NCBI GenBank assembly: GCA_903886975.1
Contig: CAISOB010000046.1
Location: 1-64,000, forward strand
Reading direction: 5' to 3'
From: an uncultured beta proteobacterium
GTDB lineage: Bacteria > Pseudomonadota > Gammaproteobacteria > Burkholderiales > Rhodocyclaceae
Length of the DNA: 64,000 nucleotides
Within the stretch, counting starts at the first letter, position 1, and each line of letters starts with the position of its first letter. The position numbers and the translations under genes were made by a program. The notes under the pieces were generated by a model. The model was not told the origin of the DNA. It did no database searches and worked only from the letters and a program-made list of their open reading frames with translations. This document shows, one piece after another, positions 29,325-41,881 of this stretch.

Positions 29325-29594
29325 GGCGAGGCTCCTTAAACATTGGTAACGACTGCATGGGTTGCAGTGCCATTGCAGATTAGTGAAGCCATGGCCAGCG
29401 CGAAATACGTCAGATTGCGTAGATGGCGGTTATCCGTCTCGGACCGCGGCAGGCAATGAGTCGCTTGTCATGCTGATCGTCCCAAGCAATCAGTCTGCGC
29501 GTGGCTGCAAATTTGCGGATTGACATGGAACATCCATGCGTGCACTGTTGTCATCTATTACTTCCTATCCTGTCAGCCCTGATGGAGATTCACC
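29325..29594. promoter_or_regulatory. Divergent urtA/acnA intergenic region
   Basis: This 270-base gap should hold the promoter of the 11.5-kb urea operon and that of acnA. Visible are a TTGACA hexamer at 29520-29525, without a good -10 at normal spacing, and a small palindrome, ACTGCA-TGGGT-TGCAGT, at 29352-29368 in the urtA leader. I could not recognise a sigma-54 promoter or a standard NtrC site. Confidence 0.35.
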
Positions 29595-32309
<2,715 letters not shown>

Positions 32310-32321
32310 GCGAGGACAGAT

Positions 32322-34001
32322 TCAGAAACGGTAGAACGCCGCGAAGATCAGCTTGACGTGGCCGGGCTTGGTGCCGGGCACGCTGTCCGTCGATGCGATG
32401 CCGTTGAGTACATAGGCAAGATCGGCCGAGACGTCGAGTCGGCGCTCCCAGTTCCCGCGCATCCCGACGCCGATGCTTGAGGCGAAATCCCGGCTCGTCG
32501 CGTCGGACTGCGTGCGATTGCCCAGAAGTTGGGCACTGCCGCAATCGAAGAAGACCAGTGGACGCACCCCGTCAGCCAGCTGCGGGCCCAGCGCCTCGAG
32601 GTTCACCGTGTAGCCGCGGTCGCCGGCAAACTCGCGATCGCGCAGGCCGCGCACCGAGCCGATGCCGCCGAGTCCGAACTGCTCGCCGGGAATCAGTTCG
32701 GAGTTGGTCTCCTGGCCGCGCAGATGCCCCGACAGTGCCCAGCTGCCCAGCGAATAGTTGGCGTCGATGCCGTAGCGGAAGGCATTCCAGCTGCGTGTCG
32801 CGCCGGGGCGGGCGATCTCGTAATCGCTATCCGTATTGGCGTTGCCGCCGCTCAGGTTGGTTACCGGCTCGGCATAAGCGCCGACGCCTCCCCAGTCCTG
32901 CTCCAGGCGTGCCGTGTAGCGCAGCGACAACGGTCGGCTGCGCACCGGGGTCGGCGGCAGCGAGATGTCCGCGACGCCGATATCGTTCTTGAAATAGCGG
33001 TCGTCGAACGCCAGCGCAACATTCTGCGTGACCGCGCCAAACTTCGGCAGCGAACGCGTCAGACGCGCGCCGGTGAAGTCGCCCGTGCCGGTGACATCGA
33101 ACGATGACGCGCCGAGGCCGACCGAACCGGTCCTGACGTCCGAATGCGTGTAGTACAGCTGCAAACTCGTGGCGTAGCCGTAAAAAGGAATCCAGTAAAA
33201 CGCGCCGTACTGGCTGACCCGTTCGGGATGCTCGGGCGAGGTCGTGTACGAGGCCGTCAGCACATGATCGCGATCGAAAAGATTGGCGTTCTGGTAGCCC
33301 GCGGTCAGGCGCGTATAACCCGTGCTCTTGTTGGTGGTGTTGTAGGTATCGCGGGTGTTGGCGGTGAAGCTCGTGAAAAACTGTTGCGGATCGGCGTCAC
33401 GAACCCTGATATCGGCGTCCAGGGCGTCGTCCGTGGTGCTTTCCTTGAGGACGACGGCGACGTGTTTGGACGGATGTTCGCCGGCGAGGCCCAGTTCACT
33501 CGACATCTCGAGTACGTCTGGAGTCGTTCCGGATACAAGTCCGGGCAGACTGCGGCGGATATTTTCGGCCGAGAAATACTTGTTGCCGACGACCGCGACC
33601 GCGGCCAGCGGGAACTGCAGAATCTCGAGCTTGACGACGCCAGCAGCGGGTTTCTGTGCCGGAACGATGACCCGGTCAAACGAGAAGCCGCGCTCGCGCA
33701 AGCGGGTTTCGAGCGCCGTCGCGGCAGCCTCCAGGGTGCCGAGGCTGTGATGCACGCCGAGATGCGGGGCCAGCACCTCCGTGGTTTCCGCATCCGACAG
33801 CGGATTGCTCCCGACAATCTCGAAGCGCTTGACGTCGAGCAGGACATCCGCTGCCGCTACCCCCTGCGCTGCGGCCGGCACAGCGCTTTGCGCCGCTACC
33901 GGCGCAGCGGCGAAGACCGCCAGCGCCGCCAGGCAGGCTTGAGGTGCGGCGCGCAGCAATACGTACAATGACAATAGCATAACACTTACCTTAATAGACA
34001 T
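32322..34001 (-). CDS. Two-partner secretion outer-membrane transporter (TpsB, FhaC/ShlB family)
   Basis: A 559-residue Omp85-superfamily pore that would export the adhesin encoded upstream. A signal peptide ends near VAAQ (about residue 38). It is followed by two POTRA-like regions (about 55-210), including FSFDRVIVPAQKPAAGVVKLEI. The rest is a 16-strand beta barrel ending in the BAM-recognition residue Phe (AAFYRF). The loop-6 motif reads GIGSVRGL, in place of the usual VRGY or VRGF. The ATG lies 16 bases inside the FecR-protein gene. Confidence 0.92.
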   Translation of the reverse strand: MSIKVSVMLLSLYVLLRAAPQACLAALAVFAAAPVAAQSAVPAAAQGVAAADVLLDVKRFEIVGSNPLSDAETTEVLAPHLGVHHSLGTLEAAATALETRLRERGFSFDRVIVPAQKPAAGVVKLEILQFPLAAVAVVGNKYFSAENIRRSLPGLVSGTTPDVLEMSSELGLAGEHPSKHVAVVLKESTTDDALDADIRVRDADPQQFFTSFTANTRDTYNTTNKSTGYTRLTAGYQNANLFDRDHVLTASYTTSPEHPERVSQYGAFYWIPFYGYATSLQLYYTHSDVRTGSVGLGASSFDVTGTGDFTGARLTRSLPKFGAVTQNVALAFDDRYFKNDIGVADISLPPTPVRSRPLSLRYTARLEQDWGGVGAYAEPVTNLSGGNANTDSDYEIARPGATRSWNAFRYGIDANYSLGSWALSGHLRGQETNSELIPGEQFGLGGIGSVRGLRDREFAGDRGYTVNLEALGPQLADGVRPLVFFDCGSAQLLGNRTQSDATSRDFASSIGVGMRGNWERRLDVSADLAYVLNGIASTDSVPGTKPGHVKLIFAAFYRF

Positions 34002-35356
34002 TGGCCGTACGCCGAAAGCCCGCCCGGACCGTAAAGTTCGATCAGCCGCAAGGGCTGGAAGTCGCTGTTGTCGGGAAGCGGGAAGGGATCGCTGAACAGG
34101 AAGCCCGGCAAGGGCTCGAGGCGCACCGGATGGTCGCTGCCGTCGGCCAGCAAGCCCGCCTCGAAGGGTCCGACGTCGATGAAGAAACCGCTCGCCGAGA
34201 CGAGACTGATGTGGCCGTTGCGCACGCCGACATACAGGCCGGGCACCACCTCGCCGTTGAGCTGCACGGCGAACAGCTCTTCGAAATTCACCGGGATATT
34301 GTCCGGGCGCGGCGCGTGTTCGTCGAAGAAGGACGGCGGCACCGACTCGAGCAGCTGCAGCAGGTTGCCCGCTGTAAGCAAAACCCCGGCGTGATCGCTG
34401 TCGACGACGATTTGCTGGCCGCCGGCGTCGAGCGTGGCGCTGCCGCTCCAGGTATAAAGGAAAGTGCCGTCGGGCTGCAGCCGCAGATCGATACCGGTGC
34501 CGCGAATGCCGATGGTCGCTGTCGGGGTGATGAACTTCACGTGGCTGCGGTTGGCCTTGCCGATCAGGCCGGTGAAGGCGCGCAGGCCGCCGGCGAGCAG
34601 CCGCACCACGAAATTGCCCTGCTCGGCCGGGCCCGTCGTGCGCACGTCCTCGAGATTCAAATCGGTCTTTTCGATCAGGGTCATCTTGGTCTGGTCACGG
34701 AAGGCCAGCACCGCGTAGGAATTGGCGCCGGTGCGCACCCGTTCGCCGTTGAACAGCGCGGCGCCGGGCGCCAGCGCGCGGGCGCTGCCGTCGGCGGCCA
34801 CGGCGGAAGTCTCGCCGCCGGCCTGCACCACGCGCGCCACGACCAGATCCTGTGGCGCGGCAGCCGGCGCCGGGCGCGCGTATTCCGCCTCGCGCGCGCA
34901 GTCCTCGCCGCACAGGCGCGCGTCGAACTCGGTGCCGCGAATGCCGATGGTCGCGGTCACGGTCGTCAGGCTGGCGGCCGTCGGACGGGTCTTGCTGATC
35001 AGCCCGGTGAACGCGCGCAGCCCGCCGCGCAGCAGGTTCATGACCAGGCTCTCGCTGCCCGGCTGCTGGTTGAGTTCATTGACCGCAAAAGCGGTATTCG
35101 AACGCAGCGTCAGTTTGCTTCCGTCCTTCAATCCGAGCACTGCATAGCCGCGCTCGCTGGTGTTGATGACTTCACCCTGGGCGATGCTATCGCCCTTGGC
35201 GAGGAAGCGCGCTTCGCCGCCCGGGCGCTGGGCGCTGGTGACGCCCTGGACATAAACGATTTCGCCGACATCCTGCGCGAAGGCGGCGCCGAGACCGAGG
35301 CCGAGAAACGCCGCGAGAACGATCCGGCGCAGCGAACAAATGGCGATGGTATTCAT
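33986..35356 (-). CDS. Exported protein with two FecR domains
   Basis: A 456-residue periplasmic protein of unknown role. The signal peptide ends near AAFA-QD (about residue 27). Two homologous FecR-type beta domains follow, about residues 30-150 and 165-310. Each contains a GVGLKDG/AFRDQTK-like strand and the near-identical motif TATIGIRGT, so they arose by internal duplication. The C-terminal 150 residues have no recognised domain. There is no transmembrane anchor or sigma-factor partner, unlike classic FecR, so iron regulation is unlikely. Its ATG shares an A with the adhesin stop (TGATG), and the gene overlaps tpsB, which ties it to secretion or assembly of the adhesin (inference). Confidence 0.85.
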   Translation of the reverse strand: MNTIAICSLRRIVLAAFLGLGLGAAFAQDVGEIVYVQGVTSAQRPGGEARFLAKGDSIAQGEVINTSERGYAVLGLKDGSKLTLRSNTAFAVNELNQQPGSESLVMNLLRGGLRAFTGLISKTRPTAASLTTVTATIGIRGTEFDARLCGEDCAREAEYARPAPAAAPQDLVVARVVQAGGETSAVAADGSARALAPGAALFNGERVRTGANSYAVLAFRDQTKMTLIEKTDLNLEDVRTTGPAEQGNFVVRLLAGGLRAFTGLIGKANRSHVKFITPTATIGIRGTGIDLRLQPDGTFLYTWSGSATLDAGGQQIVVDSDHAGVLLTAGNLLQLLESVPPSFFDEHAPRPDNIPVNFEELFAVQLNGEVVPGLYVGVRNGHISLVSASGFFIDVGPFEAGLLADGSDHPVRLEPLPGFLFSDPFPLPDNSDFQPLRLIELYGPGGLSAYGQCLLR

Positions 35357-37768
35357 CAGCGACACACCGGCAAACGCCGCCAGAAGTAGTTGTCGGTGTC
35401 GTCGTCCGACATCTCGAGCGTCGGGTTCCACAGCAACAGCGAAGTCAAGTCAAAGGGCGGCGGTTCGCCGCTGCCAGATTGCGGGGAAGTGTTGCCGATC
35501 GCGGCAGTGACATCCGCAAGTGTTCCCGTGATCGGATTGGCGAAGACGCCGACTTCTGTAACGGGGTTGACGAACGGGTTGCTGACGATGGCGGAGAAGG
35601 CACAACTGCCGGTGGTGCAGACGACAAGGCTCTGCGAGCCGCTTCCGCTCGCACCGACGATCGCGTCGGCGTTGGCGCCGCCACCCGCGCTGAGAACGAT
35701 GCCGCCGCTCGTGCCCATGCGCTGGACATAGCCGGTGGTGGTGATCTGCCCGAACGCGCTGGCGCCGGTGCCCCCCGACACGTCGATACTGTTGGCGCCG
35801 CCCGAGGTGACCAGAACGGTCTGGCCGCCGCTGCCGATGATGCCGCCGATGCTGCCCGAACCGCTGCCGCCGTTGACGCTGATGGCGCCGTTCGAAACGA
35901 TGTTCTGAATGGCCGGGTCGATCAGCGCGCTGCTGCCGGCGCCGCTGCCGCCTTGCAGCGTCAGGCCGGCGGTCGGCGTGGCGGTCGAACTCACGAGGCT
36001 CACGCTTTGCGTGCTTTGCGTGCCGCTCACATCGATCGCGGAGGTCGCGCCGGCGGCGGATCCGCCGACGACGGTGATCGAGCGCGCGAAGACATCCTGA
36101 TGGACAGCACTGATCAGCGAGTGGCCGCTTGCGTTAATGTTGCCAACGGTGATGCGCCCGTCGCGGGTACCCTGCATCAGTTCCGGATAGTCGATTTCGA
36201 GCACCTGGCCGGCGTCGCTGACGATCTTCGCCGTGCCGCTGCCGAGCGCCGCGACGTACAAGCTGCCGTTGCCGCCGGCGGCGGTCCCGTCGGTCGTGTG
36301 AATCACTTGACTGCCGCCCCTGAGTTCCGCATTGCCGCTCGCCCCGCCCGCGGTGCTCACATCGACGTAGCGCGTTTCGATGTATTGCGCGCCCGGCGTC
36401 GTGACGCTTGCCGTGCTCGAACCGCCGGTCGTCTGAATTTTCAGCGAATTGGCATAGATATACTGCGCCGAGCCCCAGTTGCTGACTGTCGCTGCGCCGT
36501 AGTCGGCGCCGCTGGCGACGCTCAGGTCGCCGACGTCGAGGTACTGCACACCGGCCAAATTCGTGATGTAGGCCCGCGCATCGCCAGCCGCAGTTCCGCT
36601 GCCGCCGGTCACGCTGGTGTCGCCGGCACTGATGGTCTGGCCGCTTGCCGCGGTGATGAAGGCGTCGGCGCCGCGCGCGCTGCCGCCCGTCAATGCGATG
36701 GTACCGGCGGAAATGTCCTGCGTGGTGCCAGCGGATATCGAAGCCGCTGCGCCATTTGCGCTGCCGCCTCGCAAGGTCAGGTCGCCGAACGAGAGCGACT
36801 GCGCGGCTGCGGCGCTGATTTCGGCAATCGAATTCGGTCCCGCGCCGGCGGTCAGATCGCTTGTGCCCGCCGAATAGATTTGTTGCGATCCGCCGGAAGC
36901 GATACGCGCCGATGCGCTGTAGAGATAAACGCCGTCACCAGCCGCAGTCAGCGCCAGCGAGCCGGCCTCGATGTTTTGCGCGTTGGCGCCGCTCGAAACG
37001 ATCAGGGCATCGGCGCCATTGCCGCCGCCGGCAAGCACGCTGAGCAGGCCGCCTGCGCGGACATCCTGGCCGGCGCCGGTGACCCGAGCATAGGAGCCGG
37101 CGGCCGTGTTTCCCGAAACGGTGATCGTGCCGGTCGAGAACATGCTTTGCTGCCCGGTCGCGGAAATTTCGGCATAGGCATTCAAGCCCGAACCCGCAGT
37201 GACCGTAATGCTCGATGGCGTGTCGTGGTAGTAATCGAAAATATAGGGACTGTAGGGCGGCTCATAGTAGTAGTAGGAGCCGGGATGTCCGATCAACTGG
37301 TTGCGTCCGGAATTGCCGCTTTGCGTGCCCTTGATCAGCGCGTAGGAACCGTCGCCGCTGCCGCCGAGCACGCTGATCGTACCCACCGGCGTGACCCATT
37401 GCTCGCCGGCCGACTCGAGCCGCACGTAGGAACCCGTTCCCGCACCGCCTTGCAGGGTAACGCTTGGCGTCTGGTTCGGGTTCCAGGAGGCGTCGCCGAT
37501 CTGCTGCAAGCCGCTGCCGTTATTCTGCACGGCGACGTAGCTTCCGTCGCTGTCGCCGCCGGTCAAGGTAATGCCACCGGTTGCGGTCAGCACTTGCCCG
37601 CTGTCCGAGTTCTGGGTCAGGCTGACGTAGGCAGCATCCAATGTCGCCCCGGTGCTGCCGCCGGTAAGGATAATTTGGCCCCCCGCGCCAGATGCCGCAA
37701 GCGTCTGGGTGCCGCCGCCGCTCGAACTGATGTCGACCGAGCTCGAATCGCCGCCGCCGCTGATCGTG

Positions 37769-37923
37769 ATATTGCCGTTCTGGCTGGTGAAACTCTGGTT
37801 GCCGCCGCCTGAGTTGGTCACACTGAGTGCCGCCGCGCTGCTGCGTAAACCGCCGGACAGGGCGATATTGCCGTTCTGGCTGGTAAAGCTCTGGTTGCCG
37901 CCGCCTGAGTTGATTACGCTGAG
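37769..37923 (-). repeat. Near-identical 96-bp-period repeats in the adhesin gene
   Basis: Segments 37769-37827 and 37865-37923 are 59 bp each and match at 54 positions, spaced 96 bases apart (32 codons). Both encode the NSGGGNQSFTSQNGNI motif. They mark recent expansion of the beta-helix repeats and are possible sites of recombination. Confidence 0.7.
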
Positions 37924-40900
37924 CGACTCATTGTCGCTGGAACCGCCGGACAAGGTGAGATTGCGCGTCGCGCTGAAGGTCTGATTGCCGCTGCCGGTAT
38001 TGCTGATGGATATCGTCTCGCCGCCGCCGGCGCCTGCGATCACGGACAAATCCCTGCCGGCACCGAAGGACTGCGCGTCAGAAGCGCTGATGCTCGCCGC
38101 GCCGCTTAGCGTGAGGTCTCTGGTCGCCGAGAAGTATTGCCGCGCGTTCGACAACACCAAGGACGAATCGGTACCGTCGAGGAACAGATTGCCGTCGGCA
38201 TGGAAGGACAGCGTATCGGCCGGCACCAGACTTGCGCCGGTGCCATAGACATGGATGTCGCCAGAGGTGACAGTCAGGGAAAACTTGTTGAGCGGTGTCG
38301 CCGAAATCACGGCGCCAATGCCCGGCGAGGTCATAGCGCCGACGTCGATGCCGTTTCCATTGCGCGTGATGTCGAAACTCTGATCCCCCGCGGATATGGA
38401 GGTGTCGCCGCCGCCGTCGCCGCGCGTGGTGATTGATAGCGAGTTCAGCCGGGTATCGGAGGTGACATCGAATCCATTATCGGCGTTGATCTTGACGCGG
38501 CTCGTTCCGCTGAGGTTGGCGTACACATTGCCGCCGAAGCCTTCGCCGGCGGCGGTGGAGTGCAGCTTGACCGAGTTCGCGCTGATCTCGAGCGGCGTTC
38601 TAAACGACCCGATGTCGCCTGAGCCGGCGCTCGCGCGCACCGAGTCGGCGCTCAGCGAACTGCCCTCGCCACTCGTGATGATGTTGCCGCTGTCGACCTT
38701 GAGCTTGATCGCGCCGCTGCCCGCGTTGACCATGTCGGAGACGTCGATACCGGCATTGGCATGCAGGGAGATCCGGCCGCCGTTGCCCCAACTGTCGGTA
38801 CTGTCGATGTTGCCGGTACTGATTCGGCCCGCGTCGGACACGAGCTTTATCTTGCCCCCATTGCTGTAGATCCCCTGTCCGTAGATGTCGCCCGCGTTGA
38901 TGCCGGAATTATCCGCATTGCGATAGCGGAAATTCAGCGAAGTGTCGGTCTCGCCGAAACCCAGGCCAAGGTTGACGCCACCGCCTTCAGCGGCAGACAC
39001 GCTCAGGTACTGCGTGCTATTCAGCTGGTTAAGACTGCCATCGTCGAGGCGGAAGTAGGCGCCACTGTCGCTACGAGTGAGATCGAGGCTGGCTAGTTCG
39101 GGTGCGCCTTCGCCGCCGGTGAGCCGGATATTCACGTCGCCGCCGGTTTCGATCTTGAGATCGGTGACGTCATGTAACTTTAGCTGTCCTTCTGCGCCAG
39201 TGATCGCCGAGCCGGATGTGGTGGCGCGGAGGGTTACGGTGCCAGCAGTAATGCCGTCATTCCAACCGCTCGCGTTTTGCACGATTCCGGCCGGCGCATC
39301 GACCGTCACGCCGCCAGAAGCGCCGGCATCGATGCGGGCAAACGCGAACGGTGTGCGGATATCTGTATTGCCGGCATGCAGGCTCAAGTAGGAGCCGTCC
39401 GTCATGCTGATCGCGCCGTTGCTGCCGTTGATTTTCAGCTGGCCGGCGGCGGCGTCAAGAGTCATCGGATTGTTCTGATCGCCGCCCTGTCCGGTGGTGA
39501 TGTTGCCCGTGGTCGTTATATCACCAGTCTGCGCGTAGAGGTTCAGGGTCTCGCCGCTGGTGTAGGTATCAAGATCAATCGTGCCGCCGATGTTGATCGA
39601 CGAACCCGAAGCGTTGAGGGAATATCCAGGAAGATGGCTGCCGATCGCACCGGTGGTTCTGATCGACGGATAGGTCGAATTGCCTCCGATGCTGATGTAA
39701 TAGGCATCGAGCGACCCGGTGGTGATGCTGGTGTCGGCATTGATCGTAATATCGTTCGGGTAGGTCGTCGCCGCATTGGCATTGATGTTGCCGACGTTGA
39801 TGGCGCCAGTGCCGCCGTTGGCGGATAGCTGCACGCTGTTGGCGTCGATCGACGCGGTCGTGATGTTCCCGTTCTGTGTGAAGATGTACAGGTAGTCTGC
39901 GTTTGGGTGGGCCCAGTTGATCGTGCCCGTAGTAACGTTGCCGTATGCCGTTAGGGTGGTGGACCTAGCTTCGATTGTATCGGTCTGAATGTTGCCGCTC
40001 AGGCCATAGTCGGTTCTAAGATGGACCGAATTGGCCGCGCCGCTTGCGCCGCTCAAATTTCTGGTGAGGATGTCGCCCGAGTAGGCCGTCAAGTTAATGT
40101 TGTCGGCCGCGAGGTCGCCGGTATTGATGGCGTCGCGAGAGAACACCTCGAAAGTGGTGGGATTTCGAAAGGCCGGATCGGTCAGCGCGCCGGAAGTGAA
40201 GCTGCCGACGCCGCACAGATCAGTGCGGCCGATCACGCAACCGGCACCGGAGCTGAAATTCGCGTAATTCGCCGACAATCCGCCCAGATTCGCCGTGTCG
40301 AGAGCCACCGGGCCGTCCGCCCGCAAAGTGAGTACACCCGAACCGAGATCCAGCACACTGCCGCCAATTTGGGTAATCGCGCCGGTGGTCAGCTGATTGG
40401 CGCGCACCGTCAGATTGCCACCGCTGGCCGCAAAATTGATGCCGTCGAGCTTGACGTTGCCGGACTTGGCCGTGAAGTCCAGCGTGCCGCCGCCGGCGAA
40501 CTGCGTGGCGGGCGCGCTCCAGTTGCCGGGGATTACGCTACCGAGAGTGAAGCCCGTACCATCGCTGGCGAACCCATAGATCGTCCTGTCCCCCAGCCCA
40601 CTCGTCACCTGCGCCATGCCGGCGGAGCCGACGCCGATCGGGCTGGCACTCACCGTGAGGTTGTGAAGGTCGGCGCCGAGGGTATCGACATTGAATTTGC
40701 CGGCGGCATCGACCGTGAGCAGGGTGGTCGCGGCCGTTACCGGATTAGCGGCGCCGCTGGAACCGATATAGCCAGCCGCGTCGGTAGTGGTCAGGTTGAT
40801 TGCGCCGCCGGCAAGATCGAGCGGTTGCGCGAAAACGGAAGCGCCGATCGACTTCGCGACGAGGCTGATCACGCCGGTCGATGAAATCTCGACGGCGGCG

Positions 40901-41881
40901 TTGTCGACGGCCGCGCCGATAGTGCCGGCCTCGGCCGCCAGACTGAGGTAGTCTGCGCTGGAGGAGATGCTGCGGACGGCGATGTTGCCGCCCGTGATCG
41001 GCGCACTGAGGCTGACGGAAGGCGACCAACCGTAAACCGCGGCGTTAAATCCGCTGGTGATCGAGAAATTGTCGACAGTAATCTTCGCGGTATCGACAGT
41101 CAGATCGAGGCCGATCTGAGCGCCTTTGGTCAAATGGCCGGTATAGCTCGCGCTTGCGGCAAGGCCCGGCTGGATGTCGAGCTGGTTTGGTCCGCTGCCG
41201 TTCAGCACCACTTCGAAATCGCCATTCGGCTTGAACGTGAAGTTGCGCTCGGCATCGACGTTGATCGGCAGCGCCACGGTACCAATGCCATTGCCCGAAC
41301 CCTGATTGGTCTGCAAGGTCACGTCGGTCGCCGCGATCTGCGATGCGGGGCTCATCGCGAGGATCGGGCCGCCGCGGCCGTCGATGAACACGGTGCGGGT
41401 GCGCGCTGTGCCGCCCGAGGTTGCCGGCGCGTTGGCGCTGACCACGCCGACATTGACGCCCAACGCGCCCGTCAGGTTGACCGTCGCGCCATTGCAGGAC
41501 CAGGAGACGGCGCAGTTATTGGTGTTGGCGCTTATATCGGTGGCATTTAGGACGGAGTCCGAAGTCAGCGTGACGCTCGCCGTCGCGTAGTCGGCGTTGT
41601 TCGTCGCCGACGCTGTTATGCCGCTGGCATTATTGATTTTAAAGTTGCTGATACTGCCGGCGTTCGCTGTGAGAGTTACGTCGCCAAACGTATCGAGAGC
41701 TGCACCGGTCGAATTGAGACCGCTTCCGCTGATCGATATGTTCGCACTGCCCGCCTGTATCGATCCGGTGTTTGTCGTCGCAGCGGCCTGAATCGAAACG
41801 CCGCCGTCCGGCCCGGTTGCCGCGGTAGTCTTGATGAGAGACACGTCGCTGAAACCGCCGCCCGTGCTGGTCGCCGAAAGA

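Noticed and set aside
29325..29594. Sigma-54 promoter for the urea operon
   Set aside because: A TGGCAC is present on the minus strand, but no GC element follows at the required distance.
35479..37812. A 777-codon open frame on the plus strand, opposite the adhesin gene
   Set aside because: It is the complement of a GC-rich repetitive gene; its product is Arg/Ala/Asp-rich without any domain, and there is no ribosome site.
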